A stretch of 64,000 nucleotides of DNA from NCBI GenBank assembly GCA_027475525.1, contig JAMWFC010000087.1, forward strand, positions 1 to 64,000, in the 5' to 3' direction. Of this stretch, positions 1-9,808 are shown one piece after another. The notes under the pieces are model-generated. The model was not told the origin of the DNA. It saw nothing but the letters and a program-made list of their open reading frames with translations, and did no database searches. Position 1 is the stretch's first letter; each line of letters starts with the position of its first letter. The DNA is from Macrolepiota albuminosa. Taxonomy: Eukaryota > Basidiomycota > Agaricomycetes > Agaricales > Agaricaceae. Made by a program: the position numbers and the translations under genes.

Positions 1-1307
1 CGCGCCAACCACGAGCGGTGCTCCGTTTCGGCGTTGTGGAGGGCGCGCTGCGTCGCGCGGGAGCAGGGGTGGCCGCTGAAGGGGATCACCCGGAGGATGG
101 GGGTCGAGGAGCGGAACTGGGTGGTGGAGCCGGTGGACGAGGGGCTGGAGCCGGAGGGGGAGGCGCCCGCTGCGCCCGTGCAGTCGTCCAGCGGGGGGTT
201 GGGGGTTCAGGGGGTTGTCCGGGTGGGGGGCCGGGGCCGGCCTGTGGTCCTCATTACTCGCCGGGTGACCTGGGCCGGTACTGGGGGTCACGGGGGTCGA
301 GGGGGGCGCCCTGACAAAGGGAAAAGGCGGGTGTCGCCCAGCCTCTCACCAGGTCCGTCTAAGAGGGCGCGCCTGCCCGTGGAGACCCCGCCTCCATCTC
401 CGACCCCTTCAGTGTGCCTGTCCCCGGCGACGTTTTCTCCGTTGTCCGGGCGGCCCCTGAGTGCTGAGGTGAGGGCTTTGCAGAGGCGGTTGGAGCAGGC
501 CGACCAGGAGAGGGAGGAGCGCGAGGAGGCGGGGAGGGAGGAGGCGGTGCTCCGGCGGGGACTGGAGGAGGATCGGGAGGCGGCCCGCCGGGAGCTGGAG
601 GAGGCGAGGGTGGCCCGGGGGGGAGTCGAGGCCCAGCTGGACGCTATGCGGGCCAGGCTGGAGCAGGGGGTGGGGATCCCGACGCAGGGTCCCTCGGGTC
701 CGGAGTTGGTTGAGGCCCTGCGCCGGGACGTGGTCATCGGGCGCATGGCCTCCCTAAGTGAGCATCTCCCTCTTCTCGATGTTGGGTCGACACTGACCTC
801 TCCAGGCTGGGCTCGGGAGCATCGCCTGCTCCTAGACGGGGCTGCCGCGGCGCTCGCATCCCTACAAGAGGGGCTCCGGTCCGAAGCAGGGGACCCCGGG
901 GTGGAGCAGGGCCTGGACTTGTTGGGGAGGCTGGTGGTCGCGCACCGCCGGAGGAACGTCCCGGCCCCGGGGTCGTGGTTCGAGCGAGTTTTGGACGAGG
1001 GCGAGCCACTCCCGTCCTGCACCGCCGGAGGAACGTCCCGGCCCCGGGGTCGTGGTTCGAGCGAGTTTTGGACGAGGGCGAGCCACTCCCGTCCTGGGAT
1101 CAATTGGCCAAGGAGGTGTGGCGGGAGCACGGTCCGGGGGCGTGGGGGAGAACTTCCGAGGGTGGCCGAGGGGAGGGGGCGGGGAAGGTGGGGAAGGCGG
1201 TTCGGGGCCCTCGCTCTAAGGGCCCCTTCGTATGTTTCTTGGTACTGTTCGTCTTCGTGGTCCCGAATCCTGTACTATCTGTAATAGTAGAAAATGTATA
1301 TACCTGA
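1..1307 (+). CDS. Coiled-coil protein of a repeat family, 5' cut by the window
   Basis: The frame is open from base 1, so the start lies outside the window. The product is basic and proline-rich over roughly its first 130 visible residues. A strongly charged coiled coil of about 80 residues, rich in Glu and Arg (ALQRRLEQADQEREEREEAG), follows. The end is hydrophobic, with stop TGA at 1305-1307. A 77-bp duplication at 942-1095 shifts the frame. Skipping one copy joins the upstream frame to the frame ending at 1307. A badly decayed second copy lies at 20280-21112, so this is a dispersed repeat and probably a transposon gene. I do not recognise the family, and no catalytic motif is visible. The alternative is a fast-evolving host gene captured by a transposon. 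Confidence 0.5.
942..1095. repeat. 77-bp exact tandem duplication A
   Basis: Copies lie at 942-1018 and 1019-1095. They are identical and sit inside the coiled-coil ORF, shifting its frame by two bases. Confidence 0.97.
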
Positions 1308-1385
1308 CATGTTTCTTGGTACTGTTCGTCTTCGTGGTCCCGAATCCTGTACTATCTGTAATAGTAGAAAATGTATATACCTGGC
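1232..1385. repeat. 77-bp exact tandem duplication B
   Basis: Copies lie at 1232-1308 and 1309-1385. They sit at the junction between the plus-strand coiled-coil ORF and the 3' end of the minus-strand chromovirus, so this join deserves particular doubt. Confidence 0.97.
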
Positions 1386-1572
1386 TAATCTCGTAGAGAA
1401 CGGTGTAAGTAAAGTGGCGGGGGAACGGGAAAGAGTACCTTGCCCAGAGTCTGGGACGCTACTGTAAAGAAAGTACTAAACGGTAGGTAAGATCTGAAAA
1501 AAAAAGGGAAAAGCAGTAAGTGTTCGGTGGGAGTTGAATCCCTGCTGAGCCCAGAGGCGGGGGTTACGCCCA
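1308..1572. other. Junction between the two transposon sequences
   Basis: Apart from duplication B, no gene is seen. This is where the 3' untranslated part and 3' LTR of the minus-strand chromovirus would be expected. No match to the LTR at 9091-9808 was found by eye. A purine run at about 1496-1516 lies on the plus strand, the wrong strand for that element's polypurine tract. Confidence 0.5.
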
Positions 1573-1716
1573 CTACTGCCGTCTGTGAGTCCTGCGCCCG
1601 GGAAGACCGTTCCCCGGGTGCCGTTGTTGAAAGTTCCGGAGTTTGTCGAGGGCGCCTTCGAGGTTTCGGCGCGGTTCCCAAGTGTCGTCTTCCGGGCCGT
1701 ATCCCTTCCATCGTAC

Positions 1717-1870
1717 GAGGAAGTGGGGTCGTCCACGAATGTTCCGGGAGTCGAGGATGTCTTCAACCTCGTAGTGGTACTCGTCCTTGACCTGAGGAAG
1801 TGGGGTCGTCCACGAATGTTCCGGGAGTCGAGGATGTCTTCAACCTCGTAGTGGTACTCGTCCTTGACCT
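1717..1870. repeat. 77-bp exact tandem duplication C
   Basis: Copies lie at 1717-1793 and 1794-1870, inside the chromodomain coding region. Omitting one copy joins the two halves of the chromodomain in one frame. Confidence 0.97.
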
Positions 1871-4123
1871 TGACCGGGGGAGGGGGCTCGGGGCGTCGTT
1901 CAGGGAAGGGATCCGGGGGTGTCGTTCTAGGAGGCGGACGTGGAATACCGGGTGCAGACCTTTTAGTCCCGGGGGAGCTCGATCTTGTAGGCGTGGGATG
2001 AGACCTTCTTCAATATTTTGAATGGGCCGAGACGCTTGTGATCGAGTTTTGGAGAGGGCCGGCGGGTGCGGAGGTGTCGTCGATCTAACCATACCTTTGT
2101 CCCGGTGGCCCAGTCGGGGGTGTCTTCCCGTTTCCAGTCGGCGTGTTTCACGTAGGCCCGGTTCGCGGTGTCGATCTCTTCCCAGAGAAACTCGTGAAGG
2201 GATTGGAGATCCCGGGCGACCTCGTGGGCGGCGTGCGACGGGATGTCCCGGAGCGAGAGCGTCAGTCGAGGGTGGTATCCCTTGTTGGCAAAGAAGGGTG
2301 ATACCCCGGTGGCAGAGTGTGGCGTGTTGTTGTAGGTAAACTCGGCCAGGGGGAGCTCGGCGCGCCAGTTGTCCTGCAAGTAGTTGACGTACAGCCGGAG
2401 GTACTGCTCGAGGGACTGATTGACCCTTTCGGTTTGGCCGTCGGTTTCGGGGTGGTAGGCGGTAGAGAGGTTAGTCTTTACTTCAAGTGCCTTACACAGG
2501 GAAGTCCAAAACTTGGACACGAAAAGGGGGCCACGGTCGGAGACGATGTCGTCCGGGAGTCCATGTTTGGCAAAGACGTGCTCGAGGAACAGCCGGGCGA
2601 AATCCGGGGCGGTATCCGTGGTGTGGCAGGGTAGGAAGATGCCCTGTTTGGTCAGCCTGCACACAACGACGAGAATAGCATCGAACCCTTCAGATTCCGG
2701 GAGCTCGACGATGTGGTCTAGAGATATGGAGGACCAGGGGCGTCGCCCGACCGGCAGGGGTTTCAGGAGTCCGTATGGTCGGTGTCGGGGGACCTTGGCC
2801 CGGAGGCAGGGCTCGCACGATCGAATGTAACGGGTCACGTCCTTCTTCAACCCTGGCCAAAAGTAAGTCCGGGAGATGAGCTGGAAGGTCTTACGTATTC
2901 CAGGATGTCCCCGGAGTTTGTGGTTGTGGTGTTGGCAGAGGACGTCGTAGCGAAGTCGGGCGTGATCCGGGACGTAGATGCGGCCATTCCGGAGGAGGAG
3001 TTTCTCATCGGGGGACAAGGAGAAGGCGGGGTCCCGGTCGGTTCTGTCGGAAGAGTTTTGGGGGTCGTGATCGGTGAAGTACTTGTCTCGGGGAGCGCGG
3101 CGGATCTGGTTCAGGGTTCCTTCGTCGTTTAAGATTAGTACGGCATTCAGATGTTCGGGAGGGATCACCACGCAATGATTGAACGCATTGCGTTCCGCCT
3201 CGAACGACTTCTTGGGGTAGACGTCCGGACGACAGGTGAGGGCATCGGGTTTGGCGCCAAGTCGTCCCGGGCGGTACTGGATCGTGAAGTCGTATCCCGA
3301 GAGGATCTCGGACCATCGGGCCTGTCGTCGACTAAGCTGTTTGGTCGTGGTGAAGTACTGCAGGTTGTTGTGATCCGAGTAGACCTGAATCCGGTGTCGG
3401 GCTCCCTCGAGGTAGGCTCGCCACTGCTTGAAGGCTTCGACGATGGCGAGGAGCTCCTTGTCGTAGATGTCGTAGTTGAGCTCGGCGTCGATCATGGACC
3501 GGGTGTAGAAAGCGACTGGCCGGGGCTCCCCACCGTCAGGCTCCATCTGGGAGAGGATCCCGGCGATGGCGTAGTCAGACGCGTCGCATTCCAGGATGAT
3601 CGGGAGGGCCGGGTTGTAGTGCCGGAGTACCGGGGCGACTGTGAAAGCCTCCTTGAGCAGGTTAAAGACGCTCTGGCACTTACTGTCCCAGTTCCAGGCG
3701 ATGTCCTTGCGCGTGAGCCGGTTGAGAGGTTTCGTGATCCCAGAGTAGTTGTCTATAAACCTCCGGTAGAAGTTAGCGAAACCCAAGAAAGACTGTACTT
3801 CCTTGACGTTCCGGGGCTGCGGCCAGTTGACGATGGCCTCGACCTTGTGGGGGTCCATGCGAACGCCATTCGGGGATACTATGACGCCAAGATACTCAAC
3901 CTCTTCCGTATGGAATGAACACTTCTCGGGCTTGGCGTGGAGGTTGTGCTCCCGGAGGCGCTCGAGGACTTGCCGGACATGCTTCTGGTGATCCTCCGGT
4001 GAGTCGGAATAAATGAGGATGTCGTCCAGGTAGACGATCACGAAGACGTCACTCATGTCGTGGAAGATGTTGTTCATGAAGTATTGGAACGTGGCGGGGG
4101 AGTTAGTCATTCCGAAAGGCATC

Positions 4124-4277
4124 ACAAGGTACTCAAACAGACCATACCGCGTGCGGAACGCGGTTTTCCACTCGTGTCCTGGGGCGATGCGGACGTTGTT
4201 ACAAGGTACTCAAACAGACCATACCGCGTGCGGAACGCGGTTTTCCACTCGTGTCCTGGGGCGATGCGGACGTTGTT
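4124..4277. repeat. 77-bp exact tandem duplication D
   Basis: Copies lie at 4124-4200 and 4201-4277, in the reverse transcriptase just before the [11 protein letters not shown] motif. Omitting one copy makes the RT continuous. Confidence 0.97.
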
Positions 4278-4903
4278 GTATCCGGAGCGGAGGTCGATCT
4301 TCGTATAAACCTTGGCACTGCGGAGTCGATCGACCAGATCGCCAATGAGCGGGAGCGGGTAGCGGTTCTTCTTGGTGATCTTATTGAGTCCCCGGTAGTC
4401 GACACAGAGTCGGAGCGAGCCGTCCTTCTTCTTGGCAAATAGAACTGGGGCTCCGGCGGCGGAGGCGGAGGGTCGGATGAATCCCTTACTGAGCATTTCG
4501 TCGAGGTAGTCCTTGAGAGCCCAGAGTTCGACCTCCGACATGTTGTAGACCTTGCCGAAAGGGGGGGTGGCTCCTTCCTCGAGGTCGATGGTGTGATCAT
4601 AGGGGCGGTGAGGGGGGATCTCCTTGGCGTCTCCTTCGGAGAATACGTCAGCGAACTCGTGATACTCCGGGGGAACTACTTCTCAGAGGATTTGCTCCTC
4701 GGTTTTCGGTTCCGGGGGAATAGCGTCCCCTCGTAGGTGTTCTTCCGGGAGAGAAGGCGAGGTGTGCAGCTGAAACGTGGGAGTCCCATCCCTCATGAGG
4801 CGGGCGAAGGGGGCGGCCCCAATGATCCTAATGTCGAGTGCGCTCGGGTCGATTGGTGTTGCGGAATCATCGGCCGGAGCGGGTGTGACGCGTGTCTGAG
4901 ACC

Positions 4904-5057
4904 GGCAGGGGTAGTTCGGCCCCTTGTACTTGTTCCGAGGAATGTTTGGGGGTCGATCGGGGGCCTTGCGGTCTCGGATGGGCAGGGGTAGTTCGGCCCC
5001 TTGTACTTGTTCCGAGGAATGTTTGGGGGTCGATCGGGGGCCTTGCGGTCTCGGATG
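4904..5057. repeat. 77-bp exact tandem duplication E
   Basis: Copies lie at 4904-4980 and 4981-5057, in the linker between the second protease and RT. Confidence 0.97.
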
Positions 5058-5380
5058 GGTGGGGGTGGTGCGTTCGTGGGGGGCGCGGCAGTTGTCCCGG
5101 GGTGTCGGGCATCGGGTCGCTTCCTAGAGCCCGGAGGTGCACGGCGGTCGAGGGGTGGTCTTCGGGCCCCGGGAAGGTCATGGTGAGCGTCCTCCAGTCG
5201 ATGTCAGGGTTTGTGTCGCGCAGCCAGGGTAGCCCCAGCACCATCGGGGTCGATTCGTGAAGTCGCGTGACCAGGAAGTCGGAAGTGAACTCGTAGTTGT
5301 TGTCCAGGGTCACGCGTCCCGAGTGAGACCTTTGGATGGGGCCGGAGGAGGAGGGGGTGCCGTTGAGGCGCTGCAGGCGG

Positions 5381-5534
5381 AGGGGCTGGTCGAGGGAGTC
5401 GTGGGGGAGGTCGAGGGCGTCGCTGATGAAAACTCCGGTGGCTCCGCTGTCGATGAGAGGGGCTGGTCGAGGGAGTCGTGGGGGAGGTCGAGGGCGTCGC
5501 TGATGAAAACTCCGGTGGCTCCGCTGTCGATGAG
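5381..5534. repeat. 77-bp exact tandem duplication F
   Basis: Copies lie at 5381-5457 and 5458-5534. The unit covers the catalytic DSGAT motif of the second retropepsin, so the motif is read twice here for this reason alone. This is separate from the genuine presence of two diverged protease domains. Confidence 0.97.
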
Positions 5535-5677
5535 GGCCGAGACTGGTCCTGGGGCGCCGTCCAGCCTGGCATTGATGACGAAGGATCGGGATGAACGGGA
5601 CTGTCGATGAGGGCTGAGACTGGTCCTGGGGCGCCGTCCAGCCTGGCATTGATGACGAAGGATCGGGATGAACGGGA
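5524..5677. repeat. 77-bp tandem duplication G, one mismatch
   Basis: Copies lie at 5524-5600 and 5601-5677. They differ only at 5538 (c) against 5615 (t). It overlaps the end of duplication F. Confidence 0.95.
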
Positions 5678-6259
5678 CTGAAGTCCGGGGGGTGGTGAGG
5701 GCTCGTCCGGGGGTCCTTCGGGGTTGGGTTTGAGGAGTGGGGGATGTCGAAGGGGAGTTGCTGGTCGTCGGGGTCGGGTCCCGGGTCAGGCGAAGGGTGA
5801 GGTGTCGCCAATCGATGCGGGGGTTAGTGTCCCGGAGCCACGGGAGTCCTAAGACCAGGGGTGCGGAAGGGTGGAGTTTTGTTATCAACATCCGGAGGTT
5901 GTGAGTCTGTCCGTTGGCGAAGGTAACGGGCATACGCACGAAATGAGTGATGTCCCCCGCCGTAGAGGCGTCGCTGTCGAAGAGGCAGAGCCGTACCGGG
6001 ACCGGAAGTCGCTGGGCGGGTTCCGGGGCGAGGGTAGACCATGCTTCGTTGATGAAGTTGTCGGTGGCGCCGCTGTCGACGAGGGTGTTGAGGGGAGTTC
6101 CGGAGGGGGTGAGGCGGGTTTTGAGGAGGAGGGAGTGCGAAGAGTGGGAGGGTAGATAAGCCGTGAGGGTGTCCTGTACGAGTGTCGTAGAGCGAAGATG
6201 TGAGACCAGGGCGGAGAAGACGTCGGGGTCGATTCCGCGATTTAGGGCGTCTTCCAGGT

Positions 6260-9060
6260 CTAAATCGCCGGATCGTTTTCCGAATACTCGTAGGTGGCGT
6301 CCTCCCCTTCGAAGGTCCAGGTGGCACGTCCCATGACCTGTCGTTTGGGGCACTCGGAGATGAAATGATCTTTCTCACCACAGAGTATGCAGACACCCTC
6401 CCTTCTCCGTCGTTCCTGCACATCCGTCGGGACTTCGATCCAGGGTCGTCCCTTCTTTTGAAGCCGGTTGGCTCGGAGGGCCTCCTCGTCCCGTTCGTCG
6501 TCGAAGTCGAAGTCTTCGGGGTCTCCCGGGGGTTCCTCGGGGCTTGGCGCGTCGCCCGGGTCTTGGGTGGCCACGGCGGCGTTGAGCTGGGCCTGGGGGC
6601 GGGTGCCGCTGCCGGGGTTAGCATTGGGCGGGCCGCGACTCACCGGGGGTCGGCCGCCAGGGAACGCGGGGGGACCGGGGTTTCGACCTTGGGGGTTGGG
6701 AGCTTCGCCGGAGGGCCAAGGGGGTCCTCCTCTAGGGTTCCAGGGGGGTCGGGAATTCGAATACTCGCTGCGGTCTTCCCAGTAGCGTTGGTCGATCTGC
6801 ATGACGAGGGCCTTGTATCCGTCGTAGGAGGGTTGTTTCGGGGCGAGTCGGAGGACGTCCTTGATGCGTTGTGGCAGGGCGCGGCGGAGGGCGTACCGGA
6901 GGGCGCTGTAGTTCCAACCTGTTTCGTAAGCTTCCTTCTCAAAACGTACAATAAAGGTGGTGAAACGTTCTTCCGAGCGCATCCGGAGATTGAAGAGGTT
7001 GTCCTCGGCCTCGGCCACGGTGTCATAGATTCCGAACTTCCCGGAGAACTCGTCGACGAAGGCCTGCCAGCGAGCGAGTGCCGGATTGTTGGGGTCGAAC
7101 TGGATGAGAGCCATGTAGTGATCGAAGGCGATCCCCTGGAGGTATGATGCAGCAAAGGCCACCCGGGAGCTGTCAACCTGAAACGTGAGCGGCTTTGCCT
7201 GGAATGTATTGAGACACTGAGTGAGGAAGGTACGCCATTTTCGGGGGTCCCGGCCCGTGAAAGCGTCGGGCTTTTGGATGTCCAGTCGTCCTTCGCGGGC
7301 GAGGGCGTCGCGAGCGTCGTCCGGTCCGGCAGCGTTACGGGGAGGGGGGCCAGCATTGTAATAATAGTAGTAATGATTACCCCCTCCTCCTTGAGGAGGA
7401 AAAGCACCAAGGGCGGGACCCCATCCGCCGGGAGGTCCTCCTCCGGGTGGCTCACCTGGGGGTCCACGCCTGGGAGGTCCGTTGTCCCAAGGGGGTTCGT
7501 TCCTGCCAGGAGGGGGCCCGGGTCTCCACGCAGGGAGTGGCGGAGGTGGAGGGCCTGGGGGTCGTCCTCGAGGTTCAGCTGGGGGTGGCGGAGGCGGTCG
7601 GGGAGGGTTCGGCGGTGTCGGGTCGGGCGGAGGGGGGTTAGGTGCTGGGTCGGGTGCCGGGTTGCGCGGGGGACGTTCAATCCGGGAGGGTCGGGCTTGC
7701 ATCGGGGGTCGCGGGGGGTTGCTGGGTCGGGTGCCGGGTTGCGCGGGGGACGTTCAATCCGGGAGGGTCGGGCTTGCATCGGGGGTCGCGGGGGGTTCTG
7801 TAGGTCGAAGTGGGGTGGCGGATCGCGGCGGAAGTTGCGTTCTGGAGGGACCGGGGCTGACGTAGGGGGCGGTACCGGGACGGGCGCGGGCGCGGGGCGT
7901 GGTTCGTTGTTGCCACGCGTAAGCTCGTCGATGTAGCACAGCGTGTCGTCCGTGCTAGGGGTGTCCGCGCGGGGTCTGCCGGGGTTCGCCGGGGCCGGGG
8001 GTCGGGCGTTGTCTGTTCGTGGGAGGGGTTCCAGGGGTCTTTGGGGCTGTCCCCAGGTCTCGAAGGTACTAGGGACGGAGTTAGCCCTGCGGCGAGTTGA
8101 CAAGCCTACCGTGCGGGCCGCGGGTTGATCGAAGAGGCCTCCAGCCGGGTTGAGGGACCGTAATATGGCTGAGGCGTTCTGCCGTTCTTCCCGTTGTCGT
8201 TGCTCCGGAGTGGGGACCGTGGGGGCTGCCGGGACTGCTGGGACCGGTTCTGGGGGTTCCCGTCGAATGTGAATCGAGCGACCTGGGTCCGCGGGGTCGT
8301 TGATGGGCCGAGGGGAGGGGGACGCGTGGACTTTGTCGAGCAGTTGCTGTAATTCTTCCCAGAGGATCGTGTTGCGCCTATACTTTACCATGGTTTGCTC
8401 CGGGAGTTCTCCTCGCGTGAGGCGATCCCCGAATTCGACCAGGCAGTGAGCCCATTCCTCCGGAGTGCCTTCGAAGTCGTCGTGTCCAAATTCCACGAGC
8501 AGCGTCCTGGTCCGTTGCGCAAAGTCCTCTGGTGAGATCCTGAGGGAGCGGAGTACCTCGTCCCGTTGCCGTTCGTACTCCTCGAGGCGTCGTCGTCCCA
8601 TTGGCGAGGGAGGGGTTCGAGCGGGTGGAGCGGCGGCCGGGTAATGACGGGGGGGATAGTCGGGGTAGGGGGGTCCTCGGGGTTCTCGGGGTTGGGGGAC
8701 GGGGCGCTGATAACCGTAGTAGGGGGTGGGTGCGAAGGGGCCCTCGCTGGGGGGAATCAGGCGAGGCCCACTGGGTACAGGAGGGGTCTCCGGCAGGCCC
8801 CCGGGAATGCTCCGGTACGAGGGGACCTCCACGGGTCGTGCCATGGCTAGGTTGGGCGGAGGGGCCCAGCTGGCTGAGGGCCCCAGATCATAGAGGGATG
8901 GGTCGGGGGCCCAGTGGCGGTGGAGGTACTGAGGTTCGTATGGGAGGGGTGGGTAGACAGGGCGGGGGGTCTGCGCGGAGTAGTGGTCGGGTACCGGGCG
9001 TCCGTAAGGGTCGGTCTGGTACCCCGTGGGGTAGTAGGTGTGAGTATACGTAGCCATCAA
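6260..9060 (-). pseudogene. gag: Chromovirus Gag with CCHC zinc knuckle
   Basis: The reading starts at ATG 9060 with a very long proline-, arginine- and tyrosine-rich N-terminal part. A capsid-like segment (DAFTGRDPRKWRTFLTQC) lies around 7270-6800. One zinc knuckle CILCGEKDHFISEC (CX2CX4HX4C) lies near 6400-6355, and the stop is at 6260. Duplication H at 7644-7797 shifts the frame; one copy removed, the N-terminal frame and the capsid-knuckle frame are continuous, giving roughly 900 residues. That is long for a Ty3-type Gag because of the proline-rich N-terminal extension. Pol follows in the -1 frame with overlap, which suggests programmed frameshifting, although no classical slippery heptamer was found. 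Confidence 0.85.
7644..7797. repeat. 77-bp exact tandem duplication H
   Basis: Copies lie at 7644-7720 and 7721-7797, inside gag. It separates the two gag frames. Confidence 0.97.
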
Positions 9061-9090
9061 GAACGGTGTAAGGAGAGAGTCTTGATATTA

Positions 9091-9808
9091 TGTCAGGTTC
9101 CGCTGAATCGGGGGCTTTCCGGGAAAGCGACGCCCTTACGATGCGGACTTGATCTACGGATACTCGGGTGTCTGGAACTCTGGGGTTAGGACTCCGGGGT
9201 TCAAGACGAGGACAGGGGTAATCCCGGGAGAGGGGACTAGAGTCCGGGGGTTTTGGGTGAGAGTGGCTGGGAGTTAGAGGGGGTCGAGTCGTGAACCGGA
9301 GGTTCTAAGACGAGACCAAGTTAGTAAGTTAAGAGTCGCAAAGTGCGTACCAAAGCTTAGAGCACGCAAATACTAAGGCGTGCCAGTCGAAGCGTACCAA
9401 ACAAGGCGTACCAGTCAAACAAGAGGGCACGCAATATCCAAGTAACAGTTATGCAATATCAAGACTACCGAATACAACAGGGAGCTACACTATAAGTACT
9501 ACGGGGCCGGGTCTCGGGGTTCCGGGATGTCTGGGATGGGTTCCGGGGTTTATTGAGTAGCGGCAGGGGCTGTATACCGGGATCGCGCGTGTGGGGCGCG
9601 CGATCAATTGGCGCGGATGGAGCCGTGATGCGTGATGCGTGATGGCCGGCACGAGTCGCGTGATCTGATCGTTGATCGGGGCTGGTGACGGCTGATGGCG
9701 GTGTCGGCGGTCGTGATGGCGGGGCGTGTCCTGTGGGGTCGGAGGGAGGGTCCCGGAGGGTGTTCCGGGGGTGTCCCGGGGTGGGCCCGGGGGGGAGGGG
9801 TCGTGACA
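9091..9808 (-). repeat. 5' LTR of the chromovirus
   Basis: The segment begins TGTCACGACCCC on the minus strand at 9808 and ends GGAACCTGACA at 9091, giving a TG...CA unit of about 718 bp just upstream of gag. It carries internal short repeats of a GCGTACCAGTC-like word near 9340-9420. The boundaries are inferred from the terminal dinucleotides, the position before gag and the sharp switch to AT-rich DNA at 9809. No second copy is present in the window to confirm them. Confidence 0.65.

Larger units (their letters stand above)
1573..6353 (-). pseudogene. pol: Chromovirus Pol: two proteases, RT, RNase H, integrase, chromodomain
   Basis: Reading down the minus strand, a first retropepsin (LVDSGATDNFIN, around 6075) and a second (LIDSGATGVFIS, around 5530) are followed by reverse transcriptase with YLDD at about 4025. 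RNase H (ECDASDYAIAG, about 3580) and integrase come next. The integrase has a zinc-finger region near 2900 and a catalytic core with Asp near 2718, Asp near 2540 and Glu in TDGQTERVNQ near 2435. The chromodomain ([18 protein letters not shown]) lies near 1830-1720 and continues as [14 protein letters not shown]. Pol lies in the -1 frame relative to gag and overlaps its end. The frame is broken by duplications C to G, by a TGA at 4683-4685 (probably CGA originally) and by one missing C at each of about 1971-1975 and 1913-1917. Without the duplications only the last three lesions remain. Confidence 0.9.
1573..9808 (-). mobile_element. Ty3/gypsy LTR retrotransposon with chromodomain (chromovirus)
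   Basis: The order on the minus strand is LTR (9808-9091), gag (9060-6260), then pol with two retropepsins, reverse transcriptase, RNase H, integrase and a C-terminal chromodomain, ending at 1573. The order RT-RH-IN plus the chromodomain defines a chromovirus. The element is GC-rich and shows little decay, so it is young. Six of the thirteen 77-bp duplications lie in it, and it also has one nonsense codon and two single-base losses in C runs. A 3' LTR was not found, so the copy is either truncated or misjoined near 1300-1570. Confidence 0.92.

Noticed and set aside
288..1130. Long minus-strand frame opposite the coiled-coil ORF
   Set aside because: It is a GC-driven shadow; its composition follows the opposite strand and only the plus frame has a homologous copy.
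3151..3918. Plus-strand frame of 255 codons inside pol
   Set aside because: It is the antisense shadow of reverse transcriptase and RNase H.
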